64,000 bases of DNA from Streptomyces fumigatiscleroticus (lineage in GTDB: Bacteria > Actinomycetota > Actinomycetes > Streptomycetales > Streptomycetaceae), in NCBI RefSeq assembly GCF_014647975.1, contig NZ_BMQF01000021.1, positions 1-64,000 of the forward strand, in the 5' to 3' direction. The position numbers and the translations under genes were made by a program. Below the pieces are notes generated by a model, which had not been told where the DNA came from, searched no databases, and was given only the letters and a program-made list of their open reading frames with translations. Each line of letters opens with the position of its first letter. Positions within the stretch are counted from its first letter, which is position 1. Below, piece by piece: positions 50,290-59,529 of this stretch.

Positions 50290-50635
50290 GCGGCCTTGTC
50301 GACCGCGGTCCCCGACAGGGCGCCCGCCCCGCTCTTCGTCCCGGCCTCCGAGGGCCGGCGTGTCAGGACGCACGCGTAGGACGAGCCGGTGTCGATGGAG
50401 CTTCCACCGCACGCGGTCAGCGGGCCGAGGGAGAGCAGTGCCGCCGTCCCGACCCGCCGAAGAACGTCATGCCGCACCACGTGAGACGTGCCCTTACTCA
50501 CAAGGGTCAACTACGCGAGCCCCGAAGAGCCGCGCCCGCCGTCAGCCCGGACGATTCCGGGCACGGTCGCCCACGGAAGCCGCCTGACCGCCCGCGCGGT
50601 TCTCCCGCCGCTGCGCGAGCGCAGCCTTCGGGCCG
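50290..50635. other. Gap with a possible lipoprotein fragment
   Basis: The minus strand reads RRVGTAALLSLGPLTACGGS followed by SIDTGSSYACVL, a convincing lipoprotein signal with lipobox LTAC, starting near 50475. The frame then runs into the TetR gene without a domain, so this looks like the head of a lipoprotein gene whose body is lost. Otherwise the gap is featureless. Confidence 0.4.
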
Positions 50636-50956
50636 TCATCGGGGCGGATGCTCCCGGGCGGCCGGGTCGGCGGCGTGTGCCTGGGCGACCGCGGCCGCCA
50701 ACTGCTCCTGCACCGCTCCGGCCAGGGGCGTGCCGGTGACGGTGTCGATCAGACCCCGGGCCAGGCGGTGCACCTTGATATTGCAGTGCTGCGAGGTGGT
50801 CACCAGCACCATCCAGGCCGCCTCCGGGCTCAGGCCGAAGCTGGCCATCAGGATGCCGCGGGCCAGGTCGATGGCCGACCTCGTCCGCATCGCCCGCCGC
50901 AGATGGTGCAGTTCGGTGAGCAGGTCCTGGTCGGCCAAGGACACATGTTCGGGCAT
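50636..50956 (-). CDS. Small ANTAR-domain RNA-binding protein
   Basis: A 106-aa protein that is essentially one ANTAR domain: LHHLRRAMRTRSAIDLARGI, LMASFGLSPEAAWMVLVTTS and QHCNIKVHRLARGLID, the three-helix pattern of transcription-antitermination regulators. ANTAR proteins bind paired hexanucleotide RNA hairpins. There is no sensor domain, so another protein may control it. ATG 50956 is used; GTG 50965 is an alternative. It is divergent from a winged-helix gene, with 129 nt between. Confidence 0.82.
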   Translation of the reverse strand: MPEHVSLADQDLLTELHHLRRAMRTRSAIDLARGILMASFGLSPEAAWMVLVTTSQHCNIKVHRLARGLIDTVTGTPLAGAVQEQLAAAVAQAHAADPAAREHPPR

Positions 50957-51085
50957 GGGTTTCACCGCCTCGGCAACAGGCCGCCGCAGCCCCGGAACGC
51001 CTCGGCGGACCGTTCACGTCTTCCCTTACCGGAACCGTAGTACGTGTTGCTGGATGCGCGAACCCCCACGCGATACATTGCGAAA

Positions 51086-51460
51086 ATGGACGGAGTACCC
51101 GAGCCATACACCGAATGGACGTTCGTGACCAACCACGCCCGCGTGCTGGCCGCCATCGCCGACAACGACCGCGCCCGCATCCGCGACATCGCCGCCCACT
51201 GCCGGCTCACCGAACGCACCGTGCAGAAGATCATCGCCGACCTGGAACAGGCCGGATACCTCTCCCGAACCCGGGAAGGCCGCACCAACGCCTACCGGAT
51301 CACCCCCGGCGAGGTGCTGCGCCACCCGGCCGAAGCCGGTGCCGGACTCACCGTGACCTCCCTCCTGGCCCTCCTCGTCCACGACGAGGCCAACCGCGCC
51401 GCGCCGCCCGACGGCCACCGTGTCCCCCGCCCCGCCCTCGGACCCGAGGAAGCGTTCTGA
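51086..51460 (+). CDS. Winged-helix DNA-binding protein (MarR/ArsR-like)
   Basis: A 124-aa regulator with a winged helix-turn-helix at residues 13-72 (VLAAIADNDRARIRDIAAHC, TERTVQKIIADLEQAGYLSR, GRTNAYRITP). The C-terminal ~50 residues contain LTVTSLLALLVHDE and a Pro-rich tail. ATG 51086 follows a slightly AT-rich leader. It is divergent from the ANTAR gene, an unusual pairing that suggests the two act together or regulate each other. Confidence 0.8.
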   Translation: MDGVPEPYTEWTFVTNHARVLAAIADNDRARIRDIAAHCRLTERTVQKIIADLEQAGYLSRTREGRTNAYRITPGEVLRHPAEAGAGLTVTSLLALLVHDEANRAAPPDGHRVPRPALGPEEAF

Positions 51461-51716
51461 CCCGGGCCCTGGGTTCGGCCCGGAAGACAGAAAGCACCGC
51501 GGGCTGCCGGTGAGGATCGGCCCCACCGGGGACCTTCCTCCGGCTCTGCCAGGCAGGTGATGGCGGGGGGGAACAGGGGCGGCGCTTCCGTGAGACGCAT
51601 CCGGTCGGTCCGTCTCGGCCGCCCGCACGGAGCGGGGAGGCGGGAAGGGGAGCCGGCCCTTCGGGGCAGGTGCCATTGAAAATCACGTCGAGGAGTGCGC
51701 TTCTGCGGTCGGCCAA

Positions 51717-52283
51717 TCACGGTGCTCCGAGCAACGTCACGACGGCTGCGCGAGCATGACGGGCCGAGGCCGGGTCACCACTGATGCCGGCCGTCACAAT
51801 GGCTCCTTCAGCGAGGAGGATGACCGGTTCGGCCACCGCCGCCCCGGCGGCTCGGACCCACGCTGCGACCTGGTCGTGGAAGGCCTGCTTGTGTGACCGC
51901 ACTTCGGCCAGCACCGCCTCGGACGACGAGCCGAGTTCGCCATAGGCATTGACCCAGGCGCATCCGCGGAAACCGGGCTGTGCGAACCACTGGGCCAGCC
52001 AGTCGAAGACGGCGAGTACGCGCTCACGAGGGTCCGGAACCTGTTCCACGTGGGCGGCCAGGTCCCCCCTCCAGCGTCGGTCGCGGCGTTCGAGCATCGC
52101 CACGACGAGATCCTCCTTGGCCGCGAAGAACCGGTAGATCCGCTTCAGCGGCAGACCGGAGGCCGCCCGGATCTCGTCCATGCCGACCGCCTGGATCCCT
52201 CGCTCGTAGAAGAGCCGCTCTGCCGCGTCGAGCAGTGCTTCGCGGTCGAGACGGTTCTGTTCTTCGGTGATCGGGGCCGGCAT
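51717..52283 (-). CDS. TetR-family transcriptional regulator
   Basis: A 188-aa TetR: HTH REALLDAAERLFYERGIQAV to LPLKRIYRFFAAKEDLVVAML, with the ligand domain containing FRGCAWVNAYGELG. It is divergent from a DUF1348 gene, and two palindromic boxes lie between the starts, so it most likely represses both itself and that gene. ATG 52283 is used. Confidence 0.92.
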   Translation of the reverse strand: MPAPITEEQNRLDREALLDAAERLFYERGIQAVGMDEIRAASGLPLKRIYRFFAAKEDLVVAMLERRDRRWRGDLAAHVEQVPDPRERVLAVFDWLAQWFAQPGFRGCAWVNAYGELGSSSEAVLAEVRSHKQAFHDQVAAWVRAAGAAVAEPVILLAEGAIVTAGISGDPASARHARAAVVTLLGAP

Positions 52284-52300
52284 CCGGGGCTCTCCCTGAT

Positions 52301-52357
52301 GTTGAGAACGATCGTTCCCTACCTTACCCTCACCGATGGAGAACGTAAGTTCTCAAC
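52301..52357. promoter_or_regulatory. Operators between TetR and the DUF1348 gene
   Basis: GAACGATCGTTC (52306-52317) is a perfect 12-bp palindrome, and GAGAAC-GTAA-GTTCTC (52339-52354) is a second one. The outer arms GTTGAGAAC (52301) and GTTCTCAAC (52349) also pair with each other. The promoters of both divergent genes must lie in this 87-nt gap. Confidence 0.85.
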
Positions 52358-52370
52358 GTGAGGAGGCCGC

Positions 52371-52832
52371 ATGCCACAGGACCGCCCGCCCTACCCGCCG
52401 TTCACACGCGAGACCGCCCTTCAGAAAGTGCAGGCCGCCGAGGACGCATGGAACACCCGTGATCCCCAGCGGGTGGCGCTTGCCTACACACCGGACTCGA
52501 TGTGGCGGAACCGGGACACGTTCGTCAGCGGCCACGAGGAGATCGTCGCTTTCCTGACTCGCAAGTGGGAGCGTGAACTCGACTACGCACTGCGCAAGAG
52601 CCTCTGGGCTTTCCACGAGAACCGGATCGCCGTCCGGTTCCAGTACGAGTGGCACGACACAGAAGGCCAGTGGTGGCGCAGTTACGGCAACGAACTGTGG
52701 GAGTTCGACGAGCACGGCCTGATGCGGCGCCGCGAGGCAAGCATCAACGACATCACCATCACCGAAGCCGACAGGCGCATCCACGGCCCCCGGCCCCCGC
52801 AGGAACACGGGACCGACATCCCGCTCCAGTAG
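52371..52832 (+). CDS. DUF1348 / NTF2-like protein
   Basis: A 153-aa protein of the NTF2-like DUF1348 family: ALQKVQAAEDAWNTRDPQRV, LAYTPDSMWRNRDTFVSGHE, FLTRKWERELDYAL, and WRSYGNELWEFDEHGLMRRR, the family's tryptophan-rich cone. The enzymatic role is unknown; relatives are small-molecule-binding or isomerase-like proteins induced by toxic compounds. GAGGAGGCCGC gives a strong ribosome site for ATG 52371. It is the probable target of the divergent TetR. Confidence 0.9.
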   Translation: MPQDRPPYPPFTRETALQKVQAAEDAWNTRDPQRVALAYTPDSMWRNRDTFVSGHEEIVAFLTRKWERELDYALRKSLWAFHENRIAVRFQYEWHDTEGQWWRSYGNELWEFDEHGLMRRREASINDITITEADRRIHGPRPPQEHGTDIPLQ

Positions 52833-53059
52833 CGACCACCCCTACGCTGCCCCGAGCCGGCAGGCAGACGGCCGCCCGGGCCCACCGCGCCCGTTCAGCT
52901 TGCCTTCCATGGTCCCGTCCGCCTGCGCATGGCCGGCCTCCTCCCCCGAGTACCGATGCCGGTGGGCCCGCTCCCGGCTTCTTCCCCGAGGGAACCGAAT
53001 CGGTGCGGTGAGTGTCGTCCTTGTTCGTGTACGTTCATGCAATCCGACAGGAGGCAGTC

Positions 53060-53503
53060 ATGTCAGACCCCTCTGTGGCGCTCGCGCTCAGCGCCGCGAC
53101 AGCGCTTGTCAACAGCATGGCGACCGATGCCTGGCAGGCCACGAAGGCCTTGTTCGTGCGCGTCTTCCGCCGTGGTGACGACGACGAGACAGTGATCGGC
53201 GCCCAGCTCGAGCGGGGCGCCGCGCAGCTCGCCCGCGCCGACGACCTGGAACGCGTACGGCAGGTACTGATCGGGTCGTGGCAACTGGATCTGGAGACGC
53301 TGCTGAGGGATCACCCGGAGGCCGAGGCCGAGTTGAGGGCGATCCTCGCCGGGATCGAGCCGCAGCAGACGGGCCGGACCTGGCACCAGACCAACATCGC
53401 GCGTGACCACGGCATGACGTACGCCGCGCAGGGAGGCAACGTCATCCACTACTCCGTGAACCAGCCGCCCGCCGCCCCCGACCCCTCCGACGAGGAGCGG
53501 TGA
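53060..53503 (+). CDS. Small helical partner protein of the STAND NTPase
   Basis: A 147-aa protein. The helical N-terminal 100 residues (LALSAATALVNSMATDAWQA, LERGAAQLARADDLERVRQV, LETLLRDHPEAEAELRAILA) lack a known catalytic motif. The C-terminus is a Gly-rich strand region (GMTYAAQGGNVIHYSVNQPP). AGGAGGCAGTC precedes ATG 53060. Its stop overlaps the GTG of the STAND-TPR gene (GTGA), so the pair is translationally coupled. Such pairs recur in actinobacterial conflict-type loci, where the small protein is thought to be an adaptor. I do not recognise a named family. Confidence 0.7.
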   Translation: MSDPSVALALSAATALVNSMATDAWQATKALFVRVFRRGDDDETVIGAQLERGAAQLARADDLERVRQVLIGSWQLDLETLLRDHPEAEAELRAILAGIEPQQTGRTWHQTNIARDHGMTYAAQGGNVIHYSVNQPPAAPDPSDEER

Positions 53504-56500
53504 CCGAGGCACAGGACCCCCTGTTCCTGCGGCAGGAGGTCCGGGCGGAGAACGGATACGCGTACGGGGCCATCGGTGCGGACATCCACGTCTTCGGCAA
53601 CGGCACCCCGCTCTACCTCCTGTTCACCCACCGCGGACTCCCGGATGCCGACGGCGAGTGGCTCCGGGCCCAGCCCAGCCGCATGCTCGACGCGCGGGCC
53701 GAGGTCGTCGCCTTCACCGGCCGCGACACCGAGCTGGGCGATCTGATCACCTGGCGTGAACAGCGCGCCCGGACAGCCGTGCGCTGGCTGCACGGGCCCG
53801 GTGGGCAGGGCAAGACCCGCCTGGCAGCGCGGCTCGCCGCCGACTCCGAGGCCGCCGGCTGGAAGGTCGTCACCGCCGTGCACGGCACCGACACCGCCCC
53901 GCCCGCCGAGGGCAGCCAAGACCTGCGGCTCGACGGGCACACGGGCGTCCTCGTCATCGTGGACTACGCCGACCGGTGGCCCGCCTCCCACCTGAGCTGG
54001 CTGTTCCACAACCGGCTGCTGCGACAGGGCGTCCCGGCCCGCATTCTGCTGCTCGGCCGCTCGGCCCACGGCTGGCCCGCCGTGCGCGGGCAGCTGAACC
54101 GGCTGCGTGAGAACATCGACACCTCCGATCAGCTTCTGCGCCCGCTGCCTGAGGAGGGCGACGAGCGCGGTCGTATGTTCGCCACCGCCCGGGACTGCTT
54201 CGCCGCCCGCTATCCCGAGATCCGGGACGTCGAGTCCATCGCTCCGCCGGGGCCGCTCGGTCACGACGACTTCGGGCTGACGCTCGCCGTGCACATGGCC
54301 GCCCTGGTCGCCGTGGACGCGCGGGCGCACGGGCGTCGGCCGCCCGGCGACATGACCGGACTCACCGCGTATCTGCTCGACCGCGAGCACGAGAACTGGC
54401 GGCAGCTCCACGAGAACGCGACTAAGGGGTTGCCCCACCGCACGCCCGACCACCTCATGGCGCGGGCGGTCTTCACGGCCGTACTCACCGGACCGGTGAC
54501 CCCGTCCATGGGCCGGGCCGTGCTGGGCGGGCTGGTACCGGACATGGCGGCCGACGAACTGCTCAGCGACCACGCGGTCTGCTACCCGCCCACCGATCCG
54601 GCCCGCTCCCAGGTGCTCGAACCCCTGCTGCCCGACCGTCTCGCCGAGGACTTCCTCGCCCTCACCCTGCCGGGCAGCCCCGTCACCGGATACGCCACCG
54701 ATCCCTGGGCGGCCTTCGGGGTGACCGCGCTGCTGGCCCGGGGCGGAGACGGGGCGGCGGCACCCTGGACACCGCGTGCCGTGACGTTCCTCGCGGAGGC
54801 GGCCGGCCGGTGGCCGCACGTGGGGCGCGGGCACCTGTTCCCGGCGCTGAGGAAAGACCCGGAACTCGCGCTCGACGCGGGGAGCGGCGCGCTGGCCTCG
54901 CTCGCGGGCATCGAGGAGCTCGACCTCGACATGGCCGAGGGTATCGAGCGGAGATGGAAGTCCGTGACGGGGAACACCCGGCACATCGATATCGACGTGG
55001 GGTACGCGGTGCTCACCGAGCGGGTCGCACAGCACCGGCTCGCCGCCACCGACGATCCGCACGAACGGGGCAAGGTCCTGCACACCCTGGCCATCAGGCT
55101 GTGGCACGCCGGGCGCACGAACGAGGCGATCGCCGCCGAGGCCGAGGCGGTGGAGCACACCCGCGCGATCGTGACCGCCGGCCGGCCCACCGGCTCCGAC
55201 CTGCACGACCATGCCGTCGGCCTGAGTCATCTGAGCACACTGCTCGTGGACGCGGGCCGGCTGGAGGAGGCGACCGAGCCCGCCGTCGCGGCGGTGCGGA
55301 TACTGCGCGACCTGGCCCGGGTCGATCAGGACCGCTACCTGCCCCCCTTGGCCGGCGCCATGAGCACCCTCATCTCGCTGCTGGAGCGGCTGGGCCGGAC
55401 GGACCAGGCCCTCGAATACGCCGAGACGGCCTTTCTCATGTACCAGCAGGTCCTCTCGGGCGACCGCGCCGGGAAGACGGTGCGGCATCTGCCCAACCTC
55501 ACGGCGGCGGCCCGGCGTTTCGCCTCCCTCCTGTCCCGGCACGGCAGGCCGGAGGAGGCGCTGAGGCTGTACGAGGGGGCCCTCGAACACGGCCGCGTCC
55601 TCGCCGCGGCCGTCCCGGAGTCCGAGCTTCCCGGACTGGCCGCGACGCTCAGCGGACTCGGCCTCACCCTGGCCCGGCTCGGACGGCACGAAGAGGCACT
55701 GGCACCCAGCCTGGAGTGCGTCGAGCTGCTCCGCCGGATGGAGAAGACGAACCCCGCCGCGTTCCGCCCGGAACTCGCCGCGGCCCTGGGCGACCTCGGC
55801 CGGCGGCTGGAGGACCTCGCGCGGCGCGGCGAGGCGCTCACCGCCTCGGAGGAGGCCGTCGGCCTGTACCGCCGGCTGGCGAGCGACGACCCCGACCGGC
55901 ATCTCCCGCGGCTGGCCGACATGCTCACCCGGGTGTCCGGCCTGCTGTCGGCGCAAGGCCGGCTGGAGGACGCGGTGTCGCCGCAGGAGGAGGCCGTCGG
56001 CATCCTCAGACAGCTCGTACGGGAAGAGCCCGCCTACGCACCCGGCCTGGCCGCCGGCCTGAACGACCTCGGTCTGCGCCTCTCCGAGGCGGTCCGCCCC
56101 GCCGACGCCCTCGCTGCCGCACAGGAGTCGCTGGACATCCACCGCAGGCTCGCGCAGGAGAACCCTCGTGAGCACATGCCCGCCCTCGCGGCGTCCCTGT
56201 GCACCATGGGCATCCGCCACTCCGCCGTCGGCCGGCCCGCCGAGGCGGTGGCAGTGCTGGAGGAGGCCGTCGGCAGGTACCGGCAGCTGGCCGCCCTGAA
56301 CGGCCCGGACGCCTACGGCGCACACCTGGCGACGGCCTTGGGCACCCTGGGTGAGCAGTACGCGGCGCTGGGCCGGTTGGAGGAGATGCTCGCCGCGAGC
56401 GACGAGAGCCTCGACCTGCTGAGGCCGCTGGCCGCGTCAGACCCCGACACGTATCTCGTCGAGTTCACCCGCCGACAGCTGCTCCACGCGGAGATGCGGC

Positions 56501-56715
56501 TGCGGGCCCGCTCGGACCTGCCGTCCGCGCTGCAAGCGGCCGTCGGCGCCGTGAACACGTACTGGCCGGTGGCCGAGCAGCATCCCGTCTACATCCCGGT
56601 GCTGAAGCGGGCTCTGACCGTACTGGCCGACATCCTCGACGCCCTCGGCAACCACGCCGACGCCGCCGAGTTCCGTCGCAAACGGGACGGCATCCCGGAC
56701 CCGCCCCGGGCCTGA
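53500..56715 (+). CDS. STAND-type NTPase with TPR repeats
   Basis: A 1071-aa protein. A ~70-residue N-terminal segment contains AYGAIGADIHVF, which echoes the Gly-rich strand ending the partner protein. A STAND ATPase follows with Walker A GPGGQGKT (99-106), Walker B VLVIVDYAD (150-158), ARILLLGRSAH and a helical domain to ~480. From ~520 to 1060 there are about a dozen TPR units (for example LSTLLVDAGRLEEATEPAVA, GLGLTLARLGRHEEALAPSL). STAND NTPases are ligand-triggered oligomerising switches in defence and signalling. Coupling to a small protein and a helicase-nuclease nearby suggests anti-phage immunity; transcription regulation is unlikely because no HTH is seen. Confidence 0.88.
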   Translation: MTEAQDPLFLRQEVRAENGYAYGAIGADIHVFGNGTPLYLLFTHRGLPDADGEWLRAQPSRMLDARAEVVAFTGRDTELGDLITWREQRARTAVRWLHGPGGQGKTRLAARLAADSEAAGWKVVTAVHGTDTAPPAEGSQDLRLDGHTGVLVIVDYADRWPASHLSWLFHNRLLRQGVPARILLLGRSAHGWPAVRGQLNRLRENIDTSDQLLRPLPEEGDERGRMFATARDCFAARYPEIRDVESIAPPGPLGHDDFGLTLAVHMAALVAVDARAHGRRPPGDMTGLTAYLLDREHENWRQLHENATKGLPHRTPDHLMARAVFTAVLTGPVTPSMGRAVLGGLVPDMAADELLSDHAVCYPPTDPARSQVLEPLLPDRLAEDFLALTLPGSPVTGYATDPWAAFGVTALLARGGDGAAAPWTPRAVTFLAEAAGRWPHVGRGHLFPALRKDPELALDAGSGALASLAGIEELDLDMAEGIERRWKSVTGNTRHIDIDVGYAVLTERVAQHRLAATDDPHERGKVLHTLAIRLWHAGRTNEAIAAEAEAVEHTRAIVTAGRPTGSDLHDHAVGLSHLSTLLVDAGRLEEATEPAVAAVRILRDLARVDQDRYLPPLAGAMSTLISLLERLGRTDQALEYAETAFLMYQQVLSGDRAGKTVRHLPNLTAAARRFASLLSRHGRPEEALRLYEGALEHGRVLAAAVPESELPGLAATLSGLGLTLARLGRHEEALAPSLECVELLRRMEKTNPAAFRPELAAALGDLGRRLEDLARRGEALTASEEAVGLYRRLASDDPDRHLPRLADMLTRVSGLLSAQGRLEDAVSPQEEAVGILRQLVREEPAYAPGLAAGLNDLGLRLSEAVRPADALAAAQESLDIHRRLAQENPREHMPALAASLCTMGIRHSAVGRPAEAVAVLEEAVGRYRQLAALNGPDAYGAHLATALGTLGEQYAALGRLEEMLAASDESLDLLRPLAASDPDTYLVEFTRRQLLHAEMRLRARSDLPSALQAAVGAVNTYWPVAEQHPVYIPVLKRALTVLADILDALGNHADAAEFRRKRDGIPDPPRA

Positions 56716-56977
56716 CCCGACTCGATACCTCTGCGCGACACCCCTGCCGCTGTCGGCACACGAATCCCGGACGACATGTCCAGCAGTGCATTACTCGAAA
56801 GGCCGCGAGAGGCGTACCGGTCGGCCAGTTTTTCGGAATTCGTCAGTGAGTTCCTGGCCGAATTCCGGTGTGCCGGTGAACGCTGCCATGCTGGCCACGC
56901 ACGACTGACATCGGGGCGCACCGGATCGCCGAATGAATACCGACCGGTGGTGTACGGCGGGCGGGAAAGGAGACGGC

Positions 56978-59386
56978 GTGGGCTTGCGGGCGACGGCGGA
57001 ACAAGAGGCGGCGCGGGACACTTTCGCCGCGGGCCAGGACCTGGCATTGGTGGCGGGGGCGGGAACGGGGAAGACCTCGACGCTGGTGATGATGGGCGCG
57101 GCGACCCGGCGGCGGGGCATGTACGTGGCGTTCAACAAGCCGATCGCGGAGGAGGCCAGGAGGCGGTTCGGGCGGAACGTGCGGTGCAGCACGTCGCATG
57201 CCCTGGCGTTCCGGGCAACAGGGGTGGCATACAGGGACCGCCTGCGGGCGTCGGCTCATATGCCGTTGCAGCGTACGGCGCAACTGCTGGGCCTGGACCG
57301 GGATCTGGCGGTGGGCAAGAAGCGGCTCAGGACGACGACGCAGGCGCGGCTCGTGATGGAGATGGTCCGCCATTTCTGTTACAGCACGGACGAGCAGGTC
57401 ATGGCTCGGCATATGGGGCGGGTGAACGGTCTGGACGCCGCCGGTGAGCAGTATCTGGCGCAGGTATTGCTGAGCAGAGCCCGGTGGGCGTGGGAGGACA
57501 TCTGCTCGCCTGCGGGCCGGTTGCCGTTCAAACATGATCACTATTTGAAGATGTGGGCGATGACCCGCCCGGCGTTGCCGGCGGACTTCGTCCTGCTGGA
57601 CGAGGCGCAGGACACCAATCCGGTGCTGGAGGAGATCTTCCTGACGCAGGACGCGCAGCGGGTGTGTGTCGGGGATCCGGCGCAGCAGATCTATGACTGG
57701 CGGCATGCCAAGGACATCATGAACGGGTTCCCGGGGCAGCGGCTGGAGTTGACGCAGTCGTTCCGGTTCGGGCCGGCCATCGCGGAGGTGGCGAACCGCT
57801 GGTTGCGGGCGGCGGCGTCGACGATGCAGCTGACCGGGCATGCCGCCGGGGTGTCCGCCCTGGCCCGGGTGGAGGTGCCGGACGCCGTGTTGTGCCGGGG
57901 GAACGCGGACGCGCTGGCCGAGGTGTTGCGCTTCTTGGAGCAGGAGATCCCTGTCGCGCTCGCCGGAGGCGGCGGGCCGTTGCTGAAGATCGCGCAGGCG
58001 GCGATCGATCTCCAGGCGGGCCGGCGTACCTCGCACCACGAGCTGTTCCTCTTCTCGTCCTGGGGCGAAGTGCAGGAGTACGCCGAGCAGGACTCCGCGG
58101 CCGCGGAGTTGAAGGCCATCGTGGAGCTCGTTGACGCGTACGGACCACATCAGATCATCGCGGCGGTGCGGCGGCTGGTCGACGAGGACAGCGCGCGGGT
58201 GATGGTCTCCACGGTGCACAAGGCCAAGGGCCGTGAGTGGAACCGGGTACGGATCGGGGAGGGCTTCGCACCGGTGGGCGAGGAGGCCGGCGTCTTGCGC
58301 GGGGTGCATCCCGCCGAGGCACGGCTGATCTACGTGGCGGTGACGCGGGCCCGTCAGGAGCTGGACACCACCGGCATCCGGTGGGCCGAGGCCAGGCTGC
58401 CGGAGGCCTCGCGCACCGCGTCGCACAGCACACCGGACGGTGTCCCGCTGGCCGCGCTGCCCCTGACCGGTCAGCTGAGCCATCCCCTCTCGCCGATGTC
58501 GGTGTTCCTGGCCCGGCACCTGCCGCGTGCCGACCGGCTGGTCGGCTCCTACCTGCAACGGCTGCGCGGGCTGCCGGCTCCGGTGCAGCCGATCGACGAG
58601 CGGCGCCCCGACTGGGCGGCGCTCGGGCACACCATCGACTACCGTCTGCGCATCGGTCTCGGCGGCGGCCCCGGGACGGGAGTCGACCAAGGAATCGCGC
58701 TGCTCGGCAGCCCGCTGCCCCTCCAGGGTGCGCCCCCTCCCCGGGTGCGCGCGGCGCTGCACCGGTGCGGGATTCAGCTCGTGGAGCGTCTCCGGGCCCA
58801 CCAGGACGGCGTGAACCGGCTGGATGAGGAGGAGCTGACCCGGCTGTGTCACGTGGCGGGGTTCTTCGAAGCGGTCTACCGCAGCGGTGTCTTCGCACGC
58901 CGCCGGAACCTGCTGGCGCAGGCGCACGAGCACAGCACTCTGGGGCAGTTGACCGCGGCGGTGCCCGGCTATGTGCTGGAGGACATCGCCGAGCAGACGC
59001 ACCTCGCCGAACGGCCCTTCGCTCCGTTCCGGGCGCTGCCGGCCGACCAGAGGGTGTGCGGGCCGGCCTTCGCCGGCAGCGGCGATCTGGGCGGTGCGGA
59101 CGCGGACTTCATCCTGGGCGGGTTGCTGGTGGACTGCAAGGCCACCACGCGCCCCCACACGATCGGTCGTGCCGAGGTCCAGCAGCTCGCGGGGTACCTT
59201 CTGCTCGACTACGACCATGCTCACGGCATCGACCGGGTCGGCTTCTACCTCTCCCGCCAGGGCGCCCTCATCACCTGGGAGGTCACCGACTTCTTGGCGG
59301 CCCTGGGCGCTCGACAGCCGCTCGCTCAACTCCGCGCCCAGCTGAGGGAACACCTGCGCAGCGCCGGTCACGGAAAGAAGGTCTGA
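56978..59386 (+). CDS. UvrD-like SF1 helicase fused to a PD-(D/E)XK-like nuclease
   Basis: An 802-aa protein. It has helicase Walker A VAGAGTGKTST (25-35), motif II FVLLDEAQDTNP, motif III GDPAQQIYDWR, LTQSFRFG, motif V STVHKAKGREW and motif VI YVAVTRARQE. The last ~110 residues carry ADADFILGGLLVDCKATT (Asp719, Lys721) and EVQQLAGYLLLDYD, a PD-(D/E)XK arrangement as in RecB/AddB-type and Cas4-like nucleases. GTG 56978 is preferred because AAAGGAG precedes it; ATG 56933 is the alternative. It would unwind and cut DNA. It sits 262 nt after the STAND gene in the same direction. Intergenic 56716-56977 holds no recognised gene. Confidence 0.86.
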   Translation: MGLRATAEQEAARDTFAAGQDLALVAGAGTGKTSTLVMMGAATRRRGMYVAFNKPIAEEARRRFGRNVRCSTSHALAFRATGVAYRDRLRASAHMPLQRTAQLLGLDRDLAVGKKRLRTTTQARLVMEMVRHFCYSTDEQVMARHMGRVNGLDAAGEQYLAQVLLSRARWAWEDICSPAGRLPFKHDHYLKMWAMTRPALPADFVLLDEAQDTNPVLEEIFLTQDAQRVCVGDPAQQIYDWRHAKDIMNGFPGQRLELTQSFRFGPAIAEVANRWLRAAASTMQLTGHAAGVSALARVEVPDAVLCRGNADALAEVLRFLEQEIPVALAGGGGPLLKIAQAAIDLQAGRRTSHHELFLFSSWGEVQEYAEQDSAAAELKAIVELVDAYGPHQIIAAVRRLVDEDSARVMVSTVHKAKGREWNRVRIGEGFAPVGEEAGVLRGVHPAEARLIYVAVTRARQELDTTGIRWAEARLPEASRTASHSTPDGVPLAALPLTGQLSHPLSPMSVFLARHLPRADRLVGSYLQRLRGLPAPVQPIDERRPDWAALGHTIDYRLRIGLGGGPGTGVDQGIALLGSPLPLQGAPPPRVRAALHRCGIQLVERLRAHQDGVNRLDEEELTRLCHVAGFFEAVYRSGVFARRRNLLAQAHEHSTLGQLTAAVPGYVLEDIAEQTHLAERPFAPFRALPADQRVCGPAFAGSGDLGGADADFILGGLLVDCKATTRPHTIGRAEVQQLAGYLLLDYDHAHGIDRVGFYLSRQGALITWEVTDFLAALGARQPLAQLRAQLREHLRSAGHGKKV

Positions 59387-59529
59387 GCCGGAGGCATCAG
59401 GTGCGCCGAGTTGCGGTCCGAGCGCGTGGCCCAGCCTGCGGATGCCGGACCGGAGGACGAGCTCCGAGATCGGCGGCACGAAGCGGACACGCTCGTAGAT
59501 CGCACATCTTCCGGACGGCATATCGGTCG

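Noticed and set aside
53449..56325. 958-codon minus-strand frame over the STAND-TPR gene
   Set aside because: Pure antisense reading of a gene with unambiguous Walker motifs and TPRs.
56776..56910. Small plus-strand ORF before the helicase (MSSSALLERPREAYR)
   Set aside because: It has no ribosome site, mixed codon bias and no recognisable feature; it is probably leader sequence.
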